Source: JAVJSD01 sp040219575 (GTDB taxonomy: Bacteria > Planctomycetota > Planctomycetia > Pirellulales > Pirellulaceae). From it: a DNA stretch of 64,000 nucleotides. The translations under genes and the position numbers were made by a program. Location of the stretch: positions 1 to 64,000 of the forward strand of contig JAVJSD010000019.1 in NCBI GenBank assembly GCA_040219575.1, written 5' to 3'. The notes beneath the pieces are model-generated. The model worked only from the letters and a program-made list of their open reading frames with translations, searched no databases and had not been told where the DNA came from. The stretch's first letter is position 1. Each line of letters opens with the position of its first letter. Below are positions 52,981 to 61,761 of this stretch, one piece after another.

Positions 52981-53964
52981 TCAGCTTCCGGTCAGGTTGA
53001 GGCGGTTGCCGTCGGCGCGACGCGAGATGTTCTGAATCATTCCCGAGCTGCAGTAGGAGTTGACCGTATCAACGCGGCCGTCGCCAAAGGCGAACTGGAC
53101 GATGTTGGGGTGCCAACTGCCGAAGCGACGCCAGAAGTTGGCCGTGTTCGCGGTGATGTCGCCTCCCGCATCGTAGGGATTGCGCGTGGGGGCCTCCCGT
53201 CCGTTGCGCGTGGCGCCGGAGCAGTTCTCGTCGGCCTCGATCCAGGCGTAGACCGTGAAGTCGCCGAATCGCTTGTCCTGGTTCAGGTAACGAGGATGCA
53301 GCGCCTTCTCACCGAAGACCGCCTGGTTGCTGGTGCCGTCGACCCAACTGGCGAACGTCGTCCGCGAGCGATACATCCGGGCCGGATCGTTCCAGGTGAT
53401 GTTGGCGGGCTTGGTGCGCCAGACCACCAGGAATGGCCCCAACTGGGCGGTCAACGAGTGGGCCTGGCCCCAGGAATCCGTGACGGAGTAGCCGTCGGAC
53501 GAGGCCGAGCCATGACTCGGAACGGCGTAGTCGCCGGCCACGAGGTTCTGGTCGGGCGGACTGCTGCGCGTGAACTGGGGCGCCTTACGACGCGACGGAC
53601 AGTACAAATAAGGCAGGGCGGCGGCGGCGTCGTTGATGTCGTCCCAGTTGCCTTGAACTGTGTAGGGCTGGTGCAACTCGAATCCTCGCCACAGATTCTG
53701 CTGTTCCATGTAGGGGGCGATCAAGCCGGCCCAGGAGATTCCTTCGGTGTACATCGCCAGGGGCACGTTGTCGCCGCGCTGGTCGTGATGGTTCTGAACG
53801 CCGAGGGCCAATTGCTTGAGGTTGTTCTTGCAGGCGGAGCGATTCGCCGCTTCCCGGGCCGCCTGCACGGCCGGAAGCAACATGGCGGCCAAGACACCGA
53901 TAATGGCGATGACCACCAATAGTTCAATGAGCGTAAAACCACACTTTGCGCGTCGTGGTTGCAT
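52981..53964 (-). CDS. DUF1559 pseudopilin, copy 1
   Basis: 327 residues from ATG 53964, with AGGAG nine bases before it. The N-terminus MQPRRAKCGFTLIELLVV is a type IV pilin-like leader (cleavage after Gly, methylated Phe), followed by the hydrophobic helix and the AAREAANRSACKNNLKQLAL segment. Middle motifs YCPSRRKAPQF and WVDGTSNQAVFGE and the C-terminal H-X9-DG (HPNIVQFAFGDG) define DUF1559, a family expanded to dozens of copies in planctomycetes. The leader would be processed by a prepilin peptidase; a divergent candidate is at 30412-31734. Tandem with copy 2, about 88 percent identical by inspection. Confidence 0.95.
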   Translation of the reverse strand: MQPRRAKCGFTLIELLVVIAIIGVLAAMLLPAVQAAREAANRSACKNNLKQLALGVQNHHDQRGDNVPLAMYTEGISWAGLIAPYMEQQNLWRGFELHQPYTVQGNWDDINDAAAALPYLYCPSRRKAPQFTRSSPPDQNLVAGDYAVPSHGSASSDGYSVTDSWGQAHSLTAQLGPFLVVWRTKPANITWNDPARMYRSRTTFASWVDGTSNQAVFGEKALHPRYLNQDKRFGDFTVYAWIEADENCSGATRNGREAPTRNPYDAGGDITANTANFWRRFGSWHPNIVQFAFGDGRVDTVNSYCSSGMIQNISRRADGNRLNLTGS

Positions 53965-54116
53965 ACGGACACTCCTGGTTGGAGGGGAGTCGACGTCGGG
54001 GTTTGGACGCCGAGGGAGGTGGGAAATTGGGGTGGGAGACTCGCGTTCCGGACGAGCCGCGACCATATTAACCGCGCCGCATGACGAGATGGAACCACAA
54101 CAAACGATTTTTCCTG

Positions 54117-54150
54117 GAAACACCCCACAGGAACTAGCCATTATTGGCCG
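54117..54150 (-). promoter_or_regulatory. Conserved upstream element, copy 1
   Basis: A 34-base block (minus strand begins CGGCCAATAATGGCTAG and continues TTCCTGTGGGG) lies 153 bases upstream of the copy 1 start. The same block with two changes lies 159 bases upstream of copy 2 (55494-55527). Probably the promoter or a leader element; the exact role is unknown. Confidence 0.5.
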
Positions 54151-54194
54151 TTTGATTTGGTGTTGTCGGGGGGGCGTCAGGAAAAAGACGCAAA

Positions 54195-54223
54195 CCAAAA
54201 AAAGCCCCGCTCGGGGGCGGGGC
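54195..54223 (-). terminator. Intrinsic terminator of the upstream pseudopilin copy
   Basis: Minus strand GCCCCGC, loop CCCCGA, GCGGGGC, then TTTTTTT. It ends copy 2 about 130 bases after its stop and separates it from copy 1. Confidence 0.85.
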
Positions 54224-54351
54224 GAAAGGGATTCGATCTTCGCAATGAATGTGATTCGCGAGGGATGTGATTCGCGATGGCTGTGATTACCGATGGCCGT
54301 GAACGGTCGACGCCGGATCGTCGCGTTCGCGGCCAGGCGATGTGGGGCCTG

Positions 54352-55335
54352 TCAGCTTCCGGTCAGGTTGAGTCGGTTGCCGTCGGCGCGACGCGAGATG
54401 TTCTGAATCATCCCCGAGCCGCAGTAGGAGTTGACCGTGTCGACCCGACCGTCGCCAAAGGCGAATTGGACGATGTTGGGATGCCAGCTGCCGAAGCGCC
54501 GCCAGTAGTTGGCGGTGCCGGCGGAGATGTCGCCTCCCGCGTCGTAGGGATGGCGGGTGGGGACTTCACGTCCGTTGCGGGTGGCGCCGGAGCAATTCTC
54601 GACACCCTCGATCCAGGCGTAGATGGTGAAGTCGCCGTATCGCCCGTCTTGATTCAGGAAGCGGGGATGCAGCGATTTCTCACCGAAGATGGCCTGGTTG
54701 CTGGTGCCGTCGACCCAACTGGCGAAGGTCGTCCGCGAGCGATACATCCGGGCCGGATCGTTCCAGGTGATGTTCGAGGGTTTCGTCCGCCACACGACCA
54801 GGAACGGTCCCAACTGCGCGGTCAGCGAATGCGCCTGGCCCCACGAGTTGCTGGTGTCGTGGGCGTTCGTGTTGGCCGAACCGTGGCTCGGTACGGCGTA
54901 GTCGCCGGCCACCAGATTCTTGTCGGGCGGGCTGCTGCGTGTGAACTGCGGCGCCTTGCGTCGCGAGGGACAGTACAGAAACGGAAACGCCGACGAGGCG
55001 TCGTCGATGTCTTCCCAGTTTCCTTGGGCCGTGTACGGCTGGTGAAGGTTCAGCCGTCGCCACATGTTCTGCTGCTCCATGTACGGCGCGATCAGCCCCG
55101 CCCAGGAGATTCCTTCGGTGTACATCGCCAGGGGCACGTTGTCGCCGCGCTGGTCGTGATGGTTTTGAACGCCGAGGGCCAATTGCTTGAGGTTGTTCTT
55201 GCAGGCGGAGCGATTCGCCGCTTCCCGGGCTGCCTGCACGGCGGGGAGCAGCATAGCGGCCAAAACACCGATAATGGCGATGACCACCAACAATTCAATG
55301 AGCGTGAAACCACGCTTTGCGCGTCGTGGTTGCAT
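54352..55335 (-). CDS. DUF1559 pseudopilin, copy 2
   Basis: 327 residues from ATG 55335; AAGGAGA is well placed upstream. N-terminal MQPRRAKRGFTLIELLVV differs from copy 1 by Cys to Arg before the cleavage Gly. The two proteins have the same length and near-identical sequence, with most changes in the middle (for example NANTHDTSNSWG region versus SSDGYSVTDSWG in copy 1), indicating a recent tandem duplication that included leader and terminator. Likely secreted or surface-anchored; function of DUF1559 proteins is unknown. Confidence 0.95.
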   Translation of the reverse strand: MQPRRAKRGFTLIELLVVIAIIGVLAAMLLPAVQAAREAANRSACKNNLKQLALGVQNHHDQRGDNVPLAMYTEGISWAGLIAPYMEQQNMWRRLNLHQPYTAQGNWEDIDDASSAFPFLYCPSRRKAPQFTRSSPPDKNLVAGDYAVPSHGSANTNAHDTSNSWGQAHSLTAQLGPFLVVWRTKPSNITWNDPARMYRSRTTFASWVDGTSNQAIFGEKSLHPRFLNQDGRYGDFTIYAWIEGVENCSGATRNGREVPTRHPYDAGGDISAGTANYWRRFGSWHPNIVQFAFGDGRVDTVNSYCGSGMIQNISRRADGNRLNLTGS

Positions 55336-55493
55336 ACCGACATCTCCTTACTGGGGACAGAAGACGACGTCGGGGAGACGTCGTAGGGGTGGGATAACTC
55401 GGGGGACCCGCGTTCCGGACGGGTTCAACGCATTGAAACACGAACTGCGCCTTCATGAAACCGCAACAAATCGATTTTCACCATTTTTACTTT

Positions 55494-55527
55494 GAAACAC
55501 CCCACAGGAACTAGCTCTTATTGGCCG
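55494..55527 (-). promoter_or_regulatory. Conserved upstream element, copy 2
   Basis: Same 34-base block as at 54117-54150 with two differences, 159 bases upstream of the copy 2 start codon. Confidence 0.5.
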
Positions 55528-55695
55528 TATGCAGCGATATTTCGTCTGTCTGTCAGGAAAAATAGTGAAATCTCGCGGTAGCAGACTGCGGCGACGAGCG
55601 CTTGTTGCGAGCAGTTCCAGGCAGGCATTTCATGCGGCGAGTGCATGGGTGGGAACCGCCGCCATGGTCGCCGCGTCGGTAGAAGTGCAAGAGGA

Positions 55696-55743
55696 AAGGA
55701 TGTCAGAAAGGGATGTCAGTAAGGGATGTCAGTAAGGGATGTC
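55696..55743 (+). repeat. Tandem AAGGGATGTCAGTA repeat
   Basis: Four adjacent near-identical copies of GGGATGTCAGTAA-type units directly upstream of the secreted-protein gene. Each contains an ATG, so the true start was judged from the signal peptide further downstream. Confidence 0.75.
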
Positions 55744-55776
55744 GTCGACCGCCGGTTGAATTCGGGACAACGCGCC

Positions 55777-56355
55777 ATGCATCTCCGTACATTCACCGCT
55801 TCGTTGTTGTTGGCTTCGCTGGCGATCGGGGGGCGGCCCGTCGCCGCGCAGACGGATCTCAGTGCGCTGTGGGCTTGGAGCCAGCAGGGGTTGGTCCCCC
55901 CGGCGGCGCCGGTGGTTTACGCTCCGCCCGGCGAAGAGGACCGACTTCAAACGGAGTCGTGCCTGCAGGCCGTCGGCAAGCGGGTTCGCGTGGAAGGCGT
56001 CGGCTGGCATCCGTCGCCGGATTCAAACCAGAGAGAAGGGCCGCCGCCGGAGTCCTGGCCGCGGGTGATTTTCGAAGGGGGAACGATCTACTTGCGCGGC
56101 GTCGACTTCGACAAGGCCGACGCGCACGGCAGGTTGGTTCGCGTGGTCGGCACGCTCAAGCCGCACGACGAACTCAACGCCAGGCTCGAGGCGCTGCACG
56201 AAAGGATTTATGGAGGCCCCGCTTGCGCGGTGGAACTGCTTCTGCGAGAGCCCCTCCCGCCTCCACCGCGGCACTACCTGCTCGAGGATGCTTCGCTGGA
56301 AATCGTCGAGCGCATTGCGTCGCCCAGGCTCACTTTCCAGCCGCGGCCGGAGTAG
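55777..56355 (+). CDS. Secreted protein of unknown function (192 residues)
   Basis: ATG 55777 was chosen because it starts a signal peptide (MHLRTFTASLLLASLAIGG); the frame is open for 17 codons upstream through the tandem repeat. The mature part contains VGKRVRVEGVGWHP, VIFEGGTIYLRGVDF and GRLVRVVGTLKP, a pattern of a small beta-barrel (OB-like). Not recognised further. Its 3' end overlaps the convergent gene by 26 bases. Confidence 0.65.
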   Translation: MHLRTFTASLLLASLAIGGRPVAAQTDLSALWAWSQQGLVPPAAPVVYAPPGEEDRLQTESCLQAVGKRVRVEGVGWHPSPDSNQREGPPPESWPRVIFEGGTIYLRGVDFDKADAHGRLVRVVGTLKPHDELNARLEALHERIYGGPACAVELLLREPLPPPPRHYLLEDASLEIVERIASPRLTFQPRPE

Positions 56356-57715
56356 CCTGCTCGTCCCGCGGCGCCCCTTCGTCTTTCGGGGGTTCGGGCA
56401 GGGGATGCTTTTCGACGTAGGCGTTCCATTTCGCGAACGCCTCGTCGCGCTGGACCGTGTTGTCGAATCGCATGTACGAATAGCTGACGCTGTAGTTGGC
56501 CGGGTTCTGGGCCATTCGCTGAAAGATCGGTTTGGCGCGGGGGAGGTGGTATTGCTCGTGGTCCTGGCCGGTGAGATGGATCAACCAACCGAGCGCCACG
56601 TCGCGCAGTTCGATGGTGACGATCACTTTGTTGACGCGCTGCCTCGTGATGGCGCTGGTCTCCTTCAGCAGCGGCGCCAACCGGGCGGCGTAGGGCTTGC
56701 CGCCCAATTTGCCCACGGCTTCGATGGCGTAGCTGGCGTAGGAGGGTGGAATGCCGTTTCGGTTTTCGATCGTCTCGAGGGCCAGACCAAGTCCTTCGGG
56801 AATTTCGTACTGGATCGCCATCCGAAGTTTCTGGTTGAGCAGTCGCGGGCCGGTCGACAGGGCGATCCATTGGCCCAGCACTTTGCGCCCCGGCTCCTTG
56901 GTCTCGCCCGAGGTCAGCCCCTGTCGATAGAGCGGCGAATTGGTGATCTGCGACCAGTACGCGTCGTCGGCCACATCGGAATCGAGCCGCGGGTCGGCCG
57001 CCACGAACATCAAGGCCGACACCGTGGCCAGCGAGGGCTGGACGCGCTGGTTGCTGTTGGGCAGCCGCATCATCTGATAGACGCTGCGGTAGCGGATGTC
57101 GAGCGCGTCGGCCATCGGCACCTTGCCGGCCTCGGTGGAGATCAGCAGCGCGCCCTCCGCCTGGTGCATCTCGGCGAACAGCCGCCGCGCCGCCGCGTCG
57201 TCGCCGGCGATCTGGCGATAGCGCTCCCAGCCGGGCAGGTCGTGTTCGAGCTTTCCCTGGGGATCGTCCACGAACCGCGAGAGTCTCCGCTGGTAGTCCG
57301 ACTCCAGGATGTCGTTGAGCAGCCGCTGGCAGGTGCGGCGGATTTGCAGGTCGTCGCTGGAGAGGCCCTGCTGCAGCGCGTCGCGCGCGTCGAGGCCAAA
57401 TTCGCGAAGCTGCGTCTCCGCCGCGCGGCGCTCGTCGAACGATTCGCTGCCGAGCTTCGCCACCAAGTCCCGCGGCTTTCCGGCGGCGGAGGCTTCGCCC
57501 GGGGGCGAATCGACGGAGGCGTCGTTGTTGGAGGCGTCGGAGTTCGTCGCCGGCGACTCGCCGCCGACTGCGGCGCTGGGAGCTTTTTCGGGCGTCTTGG
57601 GCGTTTGGCCGAACACCGCCGGGGACAGCCCGGTCGCGATCAGGGCCGCGGAAGCCAACAGGGCTAGCGACAGCCGGCGAGAACTCGATATCGAATCATG
57701 GCGGAAAGGCGACAA
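56330..57715 (-). CDS. Secreted HEAT-like repeat protein
   Basis: 461 residues from TTG 57715, the start nearest to the signal peptide (SSRRLSLALLASAALIATG); no ATG is in frame at this point and an in-frame TTG at 57751 is an alternative, so the start is uncertain. After a disordered stretch, residues about 85-140 contain the planctomycete repeat LGSESFDERRAAETQLREFG and RRTCQRLLNDILES. A second helical portion ends with EKHPLPEPPK. No catalytic motif was found. It is divergent from the transporter gene. Confidence 0.65.
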   Translation of the reverse strand: MSPFRHDSISSSRRLSLALLASAALIATGLSPAVFGQTPKTPEKAPSAAVGGESPATNSDASNNDASVDSPPGEASAAGKPRDLVAKLGSESFDERRAAETQLREFGLDARDALQQGLSSDDLQIRRTCQRLLNDILESDYQRRLSRFVDDPQGKLEHDLPGWERYRQIAGDDAAARRLFAEMHQAEGALLISTEAGKVPMADALDIRYRSVYQMMRLPNSNQRVQPSLATVSALMFVAADPRLDSDVADDAYWSQITNSPLYRQGLTSGETKEPGRKVLGQWIALSTGPRLLNQKLRMAIQYEIPEGLGLALETIENRNGIPPSYASYAIEAVGKLGGKPYAARLAPLLKETSAITRQRVNKVIVTIELRDVALGWLIHLTGQDHEQYHLPRAKPIFQRMAQNPANYSVSYSYMRFDNTVQRDEAFAKWNAYVEKHPLPEPPKDEGAPRDEQATPAAAGK

Positions 57716-57940
57716 GGGACCGTGCTGGGGTTGAGGGGGGAGAGCAACCAAACCGGTTTGGCTGGCGGATTCCAGTTTCTCACACCAGGGCGTCGGGGGA
57801 AAGCATTTCTTGGCCGCGACGACGACTCCGACATCGTCCGCCGCCGTGCAGAATCGTGGGCGATCGACTAGACTGGTTGCGACGCGACCGCCATCGCCGC
57901 CCCACCCACCTCGCCCTTCCTTCCTTGACCAGTTTGAATT

Positions 57941-59077
57941 ATGCGCAACTTTCTCGCCCCCCTGCCGTTTGTCGCTTTGACCTTCCTGTGCTGGGGAAAC
58001 TACGGGCCGATGATGCACCGCGGCACGCACGCCATGGAGTCGGTCTTCCCGGCGGGTGAGGCGGGCGCCGACGGCCACGATTTGGAAATTCGGCTGGTGC
58101 CGTTCATCTTCGTCGGTGTGGCTTACTTCCTGATCGCGGTGGTCGTGCCGATGACCGTGCTGGTGGTGAAGGGGGAGACCGGCCATTGGTCGATGACGGG
58201 TTCGTTCTGGTCGATTACCGCCGGCGTGATCACCGCCGTCGGCGCGCTGGGAATTGTGTTGGCGCTGGCGGGGGGAGGCAAACCAATCTACGTGATGCCG
58301 CTGGTGTTCGGCTGCGCTCCCGTGGTGAACACGCTGGTGACGATGTACATGGCCCGGACGTGGCGCGACGTGAACGTGATCTTCATTGCGGGAACAATCG
58401 TCGTCGCCCTCGGCGCGGCGGGCGTGTTGTTCTTCGCCCCCCCTCCGCCCGGCAGCGACCCGTCGTTTTCGATCAGCAAGGTCTTCGAGGACATCATGGT
58501 TCTGTTCTGGATCGGCGTCACCGCACTCTGCTGGGGTGCGTATGGCCCGCTGCTGCACAAGGGGCAGATGCAGATGAAGGGGAGCCGGCTGCGGCCGTTT
58601 ATGTGCGTGGGAATCTCGTACTTCGCCGTGGCGATCGTGATTCCCGTCTTGATCCTCTCGTCGAGCAGCAATCTCGATGGCGGTTCGCTGTTCAACTTGC
58701 GGGCGAGCCTGTGGTCGCTGGCGGCGGGAGCGGCGGGCGCCGTGGGTTCGCTGGGGTTGATCCTGGCGTTCAATTTCGGCGGCAAGCCGATCTTCGTGAT
58801 GCCGCTGGTGTTCGGCTGCGCTCCCGTTGTGAATACGTTCACAACGATTGTCACGCGCTACTTCGAGAACGGGACCGTCGGCGCGATTTACACGTTTTTC
58901 CTGTTGTCGCTGGCGATGGTCATCGGCGGCGCCGTGACCGTCTTGATCTTCGCGCCCAAGGGACACAAGCCGGGCGGCGCCAAGTCGCCCGCCAAGCCGG
59001 CGGACAAGTCCGCATCCAAGGAAGATCCGAAAGCCAAGCGAGACGCCGACGCCAAACCGTCGCCGGCGGAAACCTGA
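57941..59077 (+). CDS. DMT/EamA-like membrane transporter with duplicated halves
   Basis: 378 residues with about ten membrane segments. Each half begins LCWGNYGP or LCWGAYGP, contains one segment with GKPIYVMPLVFGCAPVVNT or its near-identical copy, and resembles the small-multidrug/EamA fold. The C-terminus is a charged tail (KSPAKPADKSASKEDPKA). The duplicated halves share a long identical nucleotide tract at 58293-58330 and 58797-58834, which points to gene conversion or strong constraint. Likely an inner-membrane transporter of an unknown small molecule. It is followed 17 bases later by the small helical gene. Confidence 0.75.
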   Translation: MRNFLAPLPFVALTFLCWGNYGPMMHRGTHAMESVFPAGEAGADGHDLEIRLVPFIFVGVAYFLIAVVVPMTVLVVKGETGHWSMTGSFWSITAGVITAVGALGIVLALAGGGKPIYVMPLVFGCAPVVNTLVTMYMARTWRDVNVIFIAGTIVVALGAAGVLFFAPPPPGSDPSFSISKVFEDIMVLFWIGVTALCWGAYGPLLHKGQMQMKGSRLRPFMCVGISYFAVAIVIPVLILSSSSNLDGGSLFNLRASLWSLAAGAAGAVGSLGLILAFNFGGKPIFVMPLVFGCAPVVNTFTTIVTRYFENGTVGAIYTFFLLSLAMVIGGAVTVLIFAPKGHKPGGAKSPAKPADKSASKEDPKAKRDADAKPSPAET

Positions 59078-59094
59078 TTTCTTTCTCCAGGCAG

Positions 59095-59448
59095 ATGCCG
59101 CTCCTGGTTATGTCGCCCGAAGAGAAAATGCTGCGCGTCGACACGCTGCTGAGCCATGTGTGGATGGTGCGCACGTTCCTCAAGCACAGCGACGAGGCCC
59201 AGGAAGACGAGGAACTGGCCGAGGTGCATCGAACGCTCTACGATTGCATGCATGCGCTCGGCGCGGCGGCCAACGCCAGCGACGCGGAGACGTTCCTCAA
59301 ACAGGCCAAGAAGAAGCTCGGCAAACTGAAACAGGCCGCGGAGTTGTTCGAGGAGATTCAGCCCGAGATTTCTTCGCATACGAATTTCCAGATGGCCCGG
59401 CAGTCGCTGACCGCCGCCATCGGAGAGATCGCCACGCTGCTGGAGTAG
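59095..59448 (+). CDS. Small helical protein (117 residues)
   Basis: ATG 59095 has CCAGG nearby; ATG 59110 (MSPEEKMLRVDTLL) is an alternative. Strongly alpha-helical and acidic throughout (VWMVRTFLKHSDEAQEDEEL, LKQAKKKLGKLKQAAELFEE). Probably co-transcribed with the transporter gene 17 bases upstream. Not recognised. Confidence 0.65.
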   Translation: MPLLVMSPEEKMLRVDTLLSHVWMVRTFLKHSDEAQEDEELAEVHRTLYDCMHALGAAANASDAETFLKQAKKKLGKLKQAAELFEEIQPEISSHTNFQMARQSLTAAIGEIATLLE

Positions 59449-59565
59449 TTGAGGCGACGAGTGCGACGTGTACAGCGAGACTGTGTACGTGGATCCTTGG
59501 CGAGGCCAGGGTCCTGTGCGAATTGAACGACGGATTGACGGCCGGTGGGGGATCGGCTAGTGTTG

Positions 59566-59586
59566 TGATACTGAGACTCAGTGTCA
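59566..59586 (+). promoter_or_regulatory. Fur-box-like palindrome
   Basis: A 21-base palindrome, TGATACTGAG-A-CTCAGTGTCA, with nine of ten base pairs matched. It lies about 140 bases upstream of the DUF4198-kelch gene. Its TGA...TCA ends and spacing resemble ferric-uptake-regulator boxes, and a Fur-family regulator is encoded at 29945-30382. No expression evidence exists. Confidence 0.5.
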
Positions 59587-59722
59587 GTGTCAGTTTCAAG
59601 TGTCGCCTTCCCAGCCAGCCGCGCAGCACGTTGACGCAAGCGCCAGCCATGCGACATCGTTCGGATCGACGTCGCGCGTGCGGCGTCGTCGCTTGCCCGG
59701 TTTTGGTTCCATGGAGAGAGCG

Positions 59723-61435
59723 ATGCTCACACGAATTCTTTGCTTCACCGCCGTCGTCGCGGCCTGCCTGTCCCTGCCGCAAACGTCCCAGGCCCACTTC
59801 TTGTGGTTGGTCCGAACGGACGCATCGACGGGCGATCAGGTGCATGTCTATTTCGCGGAGGCCGCCGAGGCCGACGATCCCGACCTGCTCGACCGCGTGC
59901 AGGATCCGACCGTCTGGCGACTCGCACCCGGCAAGGCGGCCCGCAAGCTCGACCTCGCTAAAGGCGACGATTCGCTCGCGGCCGCCCTCGACGCCGAGAC
60001 GGGCGACGACGCCGTGTTTGTCCTTAGCCACACCTACGGCGTGATTGATCGGGGCGGCCAAACCTTCCTGCTTTGCTACTGCGCCAAGACAGGGCCGCAA
60101 CTGGGAAGCAAAGCCTGGTCGAAGGTCGGCAGCGGAAAACTGGCCGACCTCGACGTGATGCCCGGCGAAAAGGATGGAAAGATCACGGCCACGGTGCTCT
60201 GGCGGGGCAAGCCGGTGGAGGGCGCGGAAGTGACCTGTTCTGGGCCCGGCGCCGTCGGCGAGGCCGTCACCAACGCCAAGGGAGAAGTGACGTTCGACCG
60301 CGGCAAGGCGGGCTTGTACTCGATTCGCGCCCGTCGCATCGAGGAGAAGTCCGGCGACCTCGATGGCGAGAAGTACGGCAGCGTTCGCCATTACGCCACG
60401 CTGGCGCTTCACGTTCCCGCGGACAACAAGAAAGCGGACAAGAAGCAGGCCGAAAAGGCGAGCAAAACGAAAGCGGCTAAGGCGGCGACGTCGCAGAAAC
60501 CACGGCCGAAGACCGCCCAGAGCGAGAAGTCGTCGTATCCCGAGCTTCCGAAAGACGTGACCAGCTTCGGCGGCGCGGTGCTCGGCGACGCGCTGTACAT
60601 CTACGGCGGACACCAGGGCGACGCGCATTCCTACTCGCACGACGAGCAGGGCGACGTGCTGCAGCGGTTGGACCTGGCCAAGCCCAAAGCCTGGGAAACC
60701 CTGGCCAAGGGTCCGCACCTGCAAGGACTGGCGATGGTCGCCCACGGCGGCAAGCTGTATCGCGTGGGCGGCTTCACGGCAAAGAATGCCGCGGGGGAGG
60801 AACATGACCTCTGGTCGCAGGACAGCGTGGCTTGCTTCGATCCGGCCGACGGCAAGTGGCGCGATCTGCCGTCGTTGCCCGAGCCGCGCTCCTCGCACGA
60901 CGCCGCCATCCTGGGCGACAAGCTGTACGTGGCCGGCGGTTGGGCGCTCCGCGGCGAGGACGACTCCAAATGGCACGATACGGCCTGGGTGATGGACCTG
61001 GCGGCCGACAAACCGACCTGGAAGGCGCTGCCGAAACCGCCGTTTCAACGCCGCGCGCTGGCGCTGGCCGCCCACGACGGCAAGCTGTACGTGATCGGCG
61101 GCATGCAGCCCAAGGGTGGTCCTTCCACGCGGGTCGACGTCTTCGATCCGCAGACTGGCGGCTGGAGCGAAGGGCCCAGCCTGCCGGGAGAGCCGATCGA
61201 GGGCTTCGGCTCGTCGGCCTTCGCCACCGCCGGCAAGCTGTACGTCAGCACCATCCGCGGCAACCTGCAGCGACTGAGCGACGACGGCTCGAAGTGGCAG
61301 TTGGTGCGTGAATTGGAGACCGCCCGCTTCTTCCATCGCATGCTGCCCATCGCCGAGGGCAAGTTCGTGCTGGTCGGCGGCGCGAACATGTCGATCGGCA
61401 AGTTCGGCCACCTCGACGTGGTGGAAGTGAAATAG
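59723..61435 (+). CDS. Secreted DUF4198 and kelch-repeat protein
   Basis: 570 residues; GGAGAG directly before ATG 59723 decides this start over ATG 59711. Signal peptide MLTRILCFTAVVAACLS, then an N-terminal DUF4198-like domain (HFLWLVRTDASTGDQVHVYF, ATVLWRGKPVEGAEVTC, GEVTFDRGKAGLYSIRARR) at about 20-230; DUF4198 is associated with nickel/cobalt uptake proteins. A Lys/Ala-rich linker leads into about six kelch blades (LYIYGGHQGD, LYRVGGF, LYVAGGW, LYVIGGM, LYVSTI, FVLVGGA). Likely periplasmic. The upstream palindrome suggests metal control. Followed by a strong terminator. Confidence 0.85.
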   Translation: MLTRILCFTAVVAACLSLPQTSQAHFLWLVRTDASTGDQVHVYFAEAAEADDPDLLDRVQDPTVWRLAPGKAARKLDLAKGDDSLAAALDAETGDDAVFVLSHTYGVIDRGGQTFLLCYCAKTGPQLGSKAWSKVGSGKLADLDVMPGEKDGKITATVLWRGKPVEGAEVTCSGPGAVGEAVTNAKGEVTFDRGKAGLYSIRARRIEEKSGDLDGEKYGSVRHYATLALHVPADNKKADKKQAEKASKTKAAKAATSQKPRPKTAQSEKSSYPELPKDVTSFGGAVLGDALYIYGGHQGDAHSYSHDEQGDVLQRLDLAKPKAWETLAKGPHLQGLAMVAHGGKLYRVGGFTAKNAAGEEHDLWSQDSVACFDPADGKWRDLPSLPEPRSSHDAAILGDKLYVAGGWALRGEDDSKWHDTAWVMDLAADKPTWKALPKPPFQRRALALAAHDGKLYVIGGMQPKGGPSTRVDVFDPQTGGWSEGPSLPGEPIEGFGSSAFATAGKLYVSTIRGNLQRLSDDGSKWQLVRELETARFFHRMLPIAEGKFVLVGGANMSIGKFGHLDVVEVK

Positions 61436-61476
61436 GGCCGCGATTCGCCAGTTCGCCCTGAATCGCTGAACGGTTC

Positions 61477-61511
61477 AAAAGGCCGAGGTCGTAACGACCT
61501 CGGCCTTTTTT
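61477..61511 (+). terminator. Intrinsic terminator after the kelch gene
   Basis: AAAAGGCCGAGGTCG, loop TAA, CGACCTCGGCC, then TTTTTT. Long perfect stem and T tract 42 bases after the stop; the flanking A/T runs make it bidirectional. Confidence 0.9.
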
Positions 61512-61733
61512 CGCTTTCTTGAAAGGTCGGTGCCGCTCCGCGCGTTCTTGCTGTCACGGGTTCGACGTCCGGGCAAGGCGCCCAGGGCGACGAAGCACCC
61601 GGTCGCGACATGGTCATCTGCCGCAACCGCATCGTCACCAACGAGTTACAGGCACAGATGATCGCTTCCCGTCGGTTTGGGCATTTTCTCGCCCATGTCT
61701 GAAAGAAATCCGTTTTTCGAGCCATTTGAACAA

Positions 61734-61761
61734 TTGACGATTGTTATACGTCTTGTATAAA
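61734..61761 (+). promoter_or_regulatory. Sigma-70-type promoter of the GAF gene
   Basis: TTGACG at 61734-61739, 16 bases, TATAAA at 61756-61761 followed by TAAT. It would start a leader of about 95 bases before ATG 61865. The best-formed promoter in the window. Confidence 0.7.

Larger units (their letters stand above)
53965..54351. other. Spacer between pseudopilin copies with conserved leader
   Basis: 387 bases. It carries the minus-strand terminator of copy 2 (54195-54223) and the leader element of copy 1 (54117-54150). No gene. Confidence 0.55.
55336..55776. other. Divergent intergenic region
   Basis: 441 bases holding the copy 2 leader element (55494-55527) and a tandem repeat (55696-55743). 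No supported gene. Confidence 0.5.
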
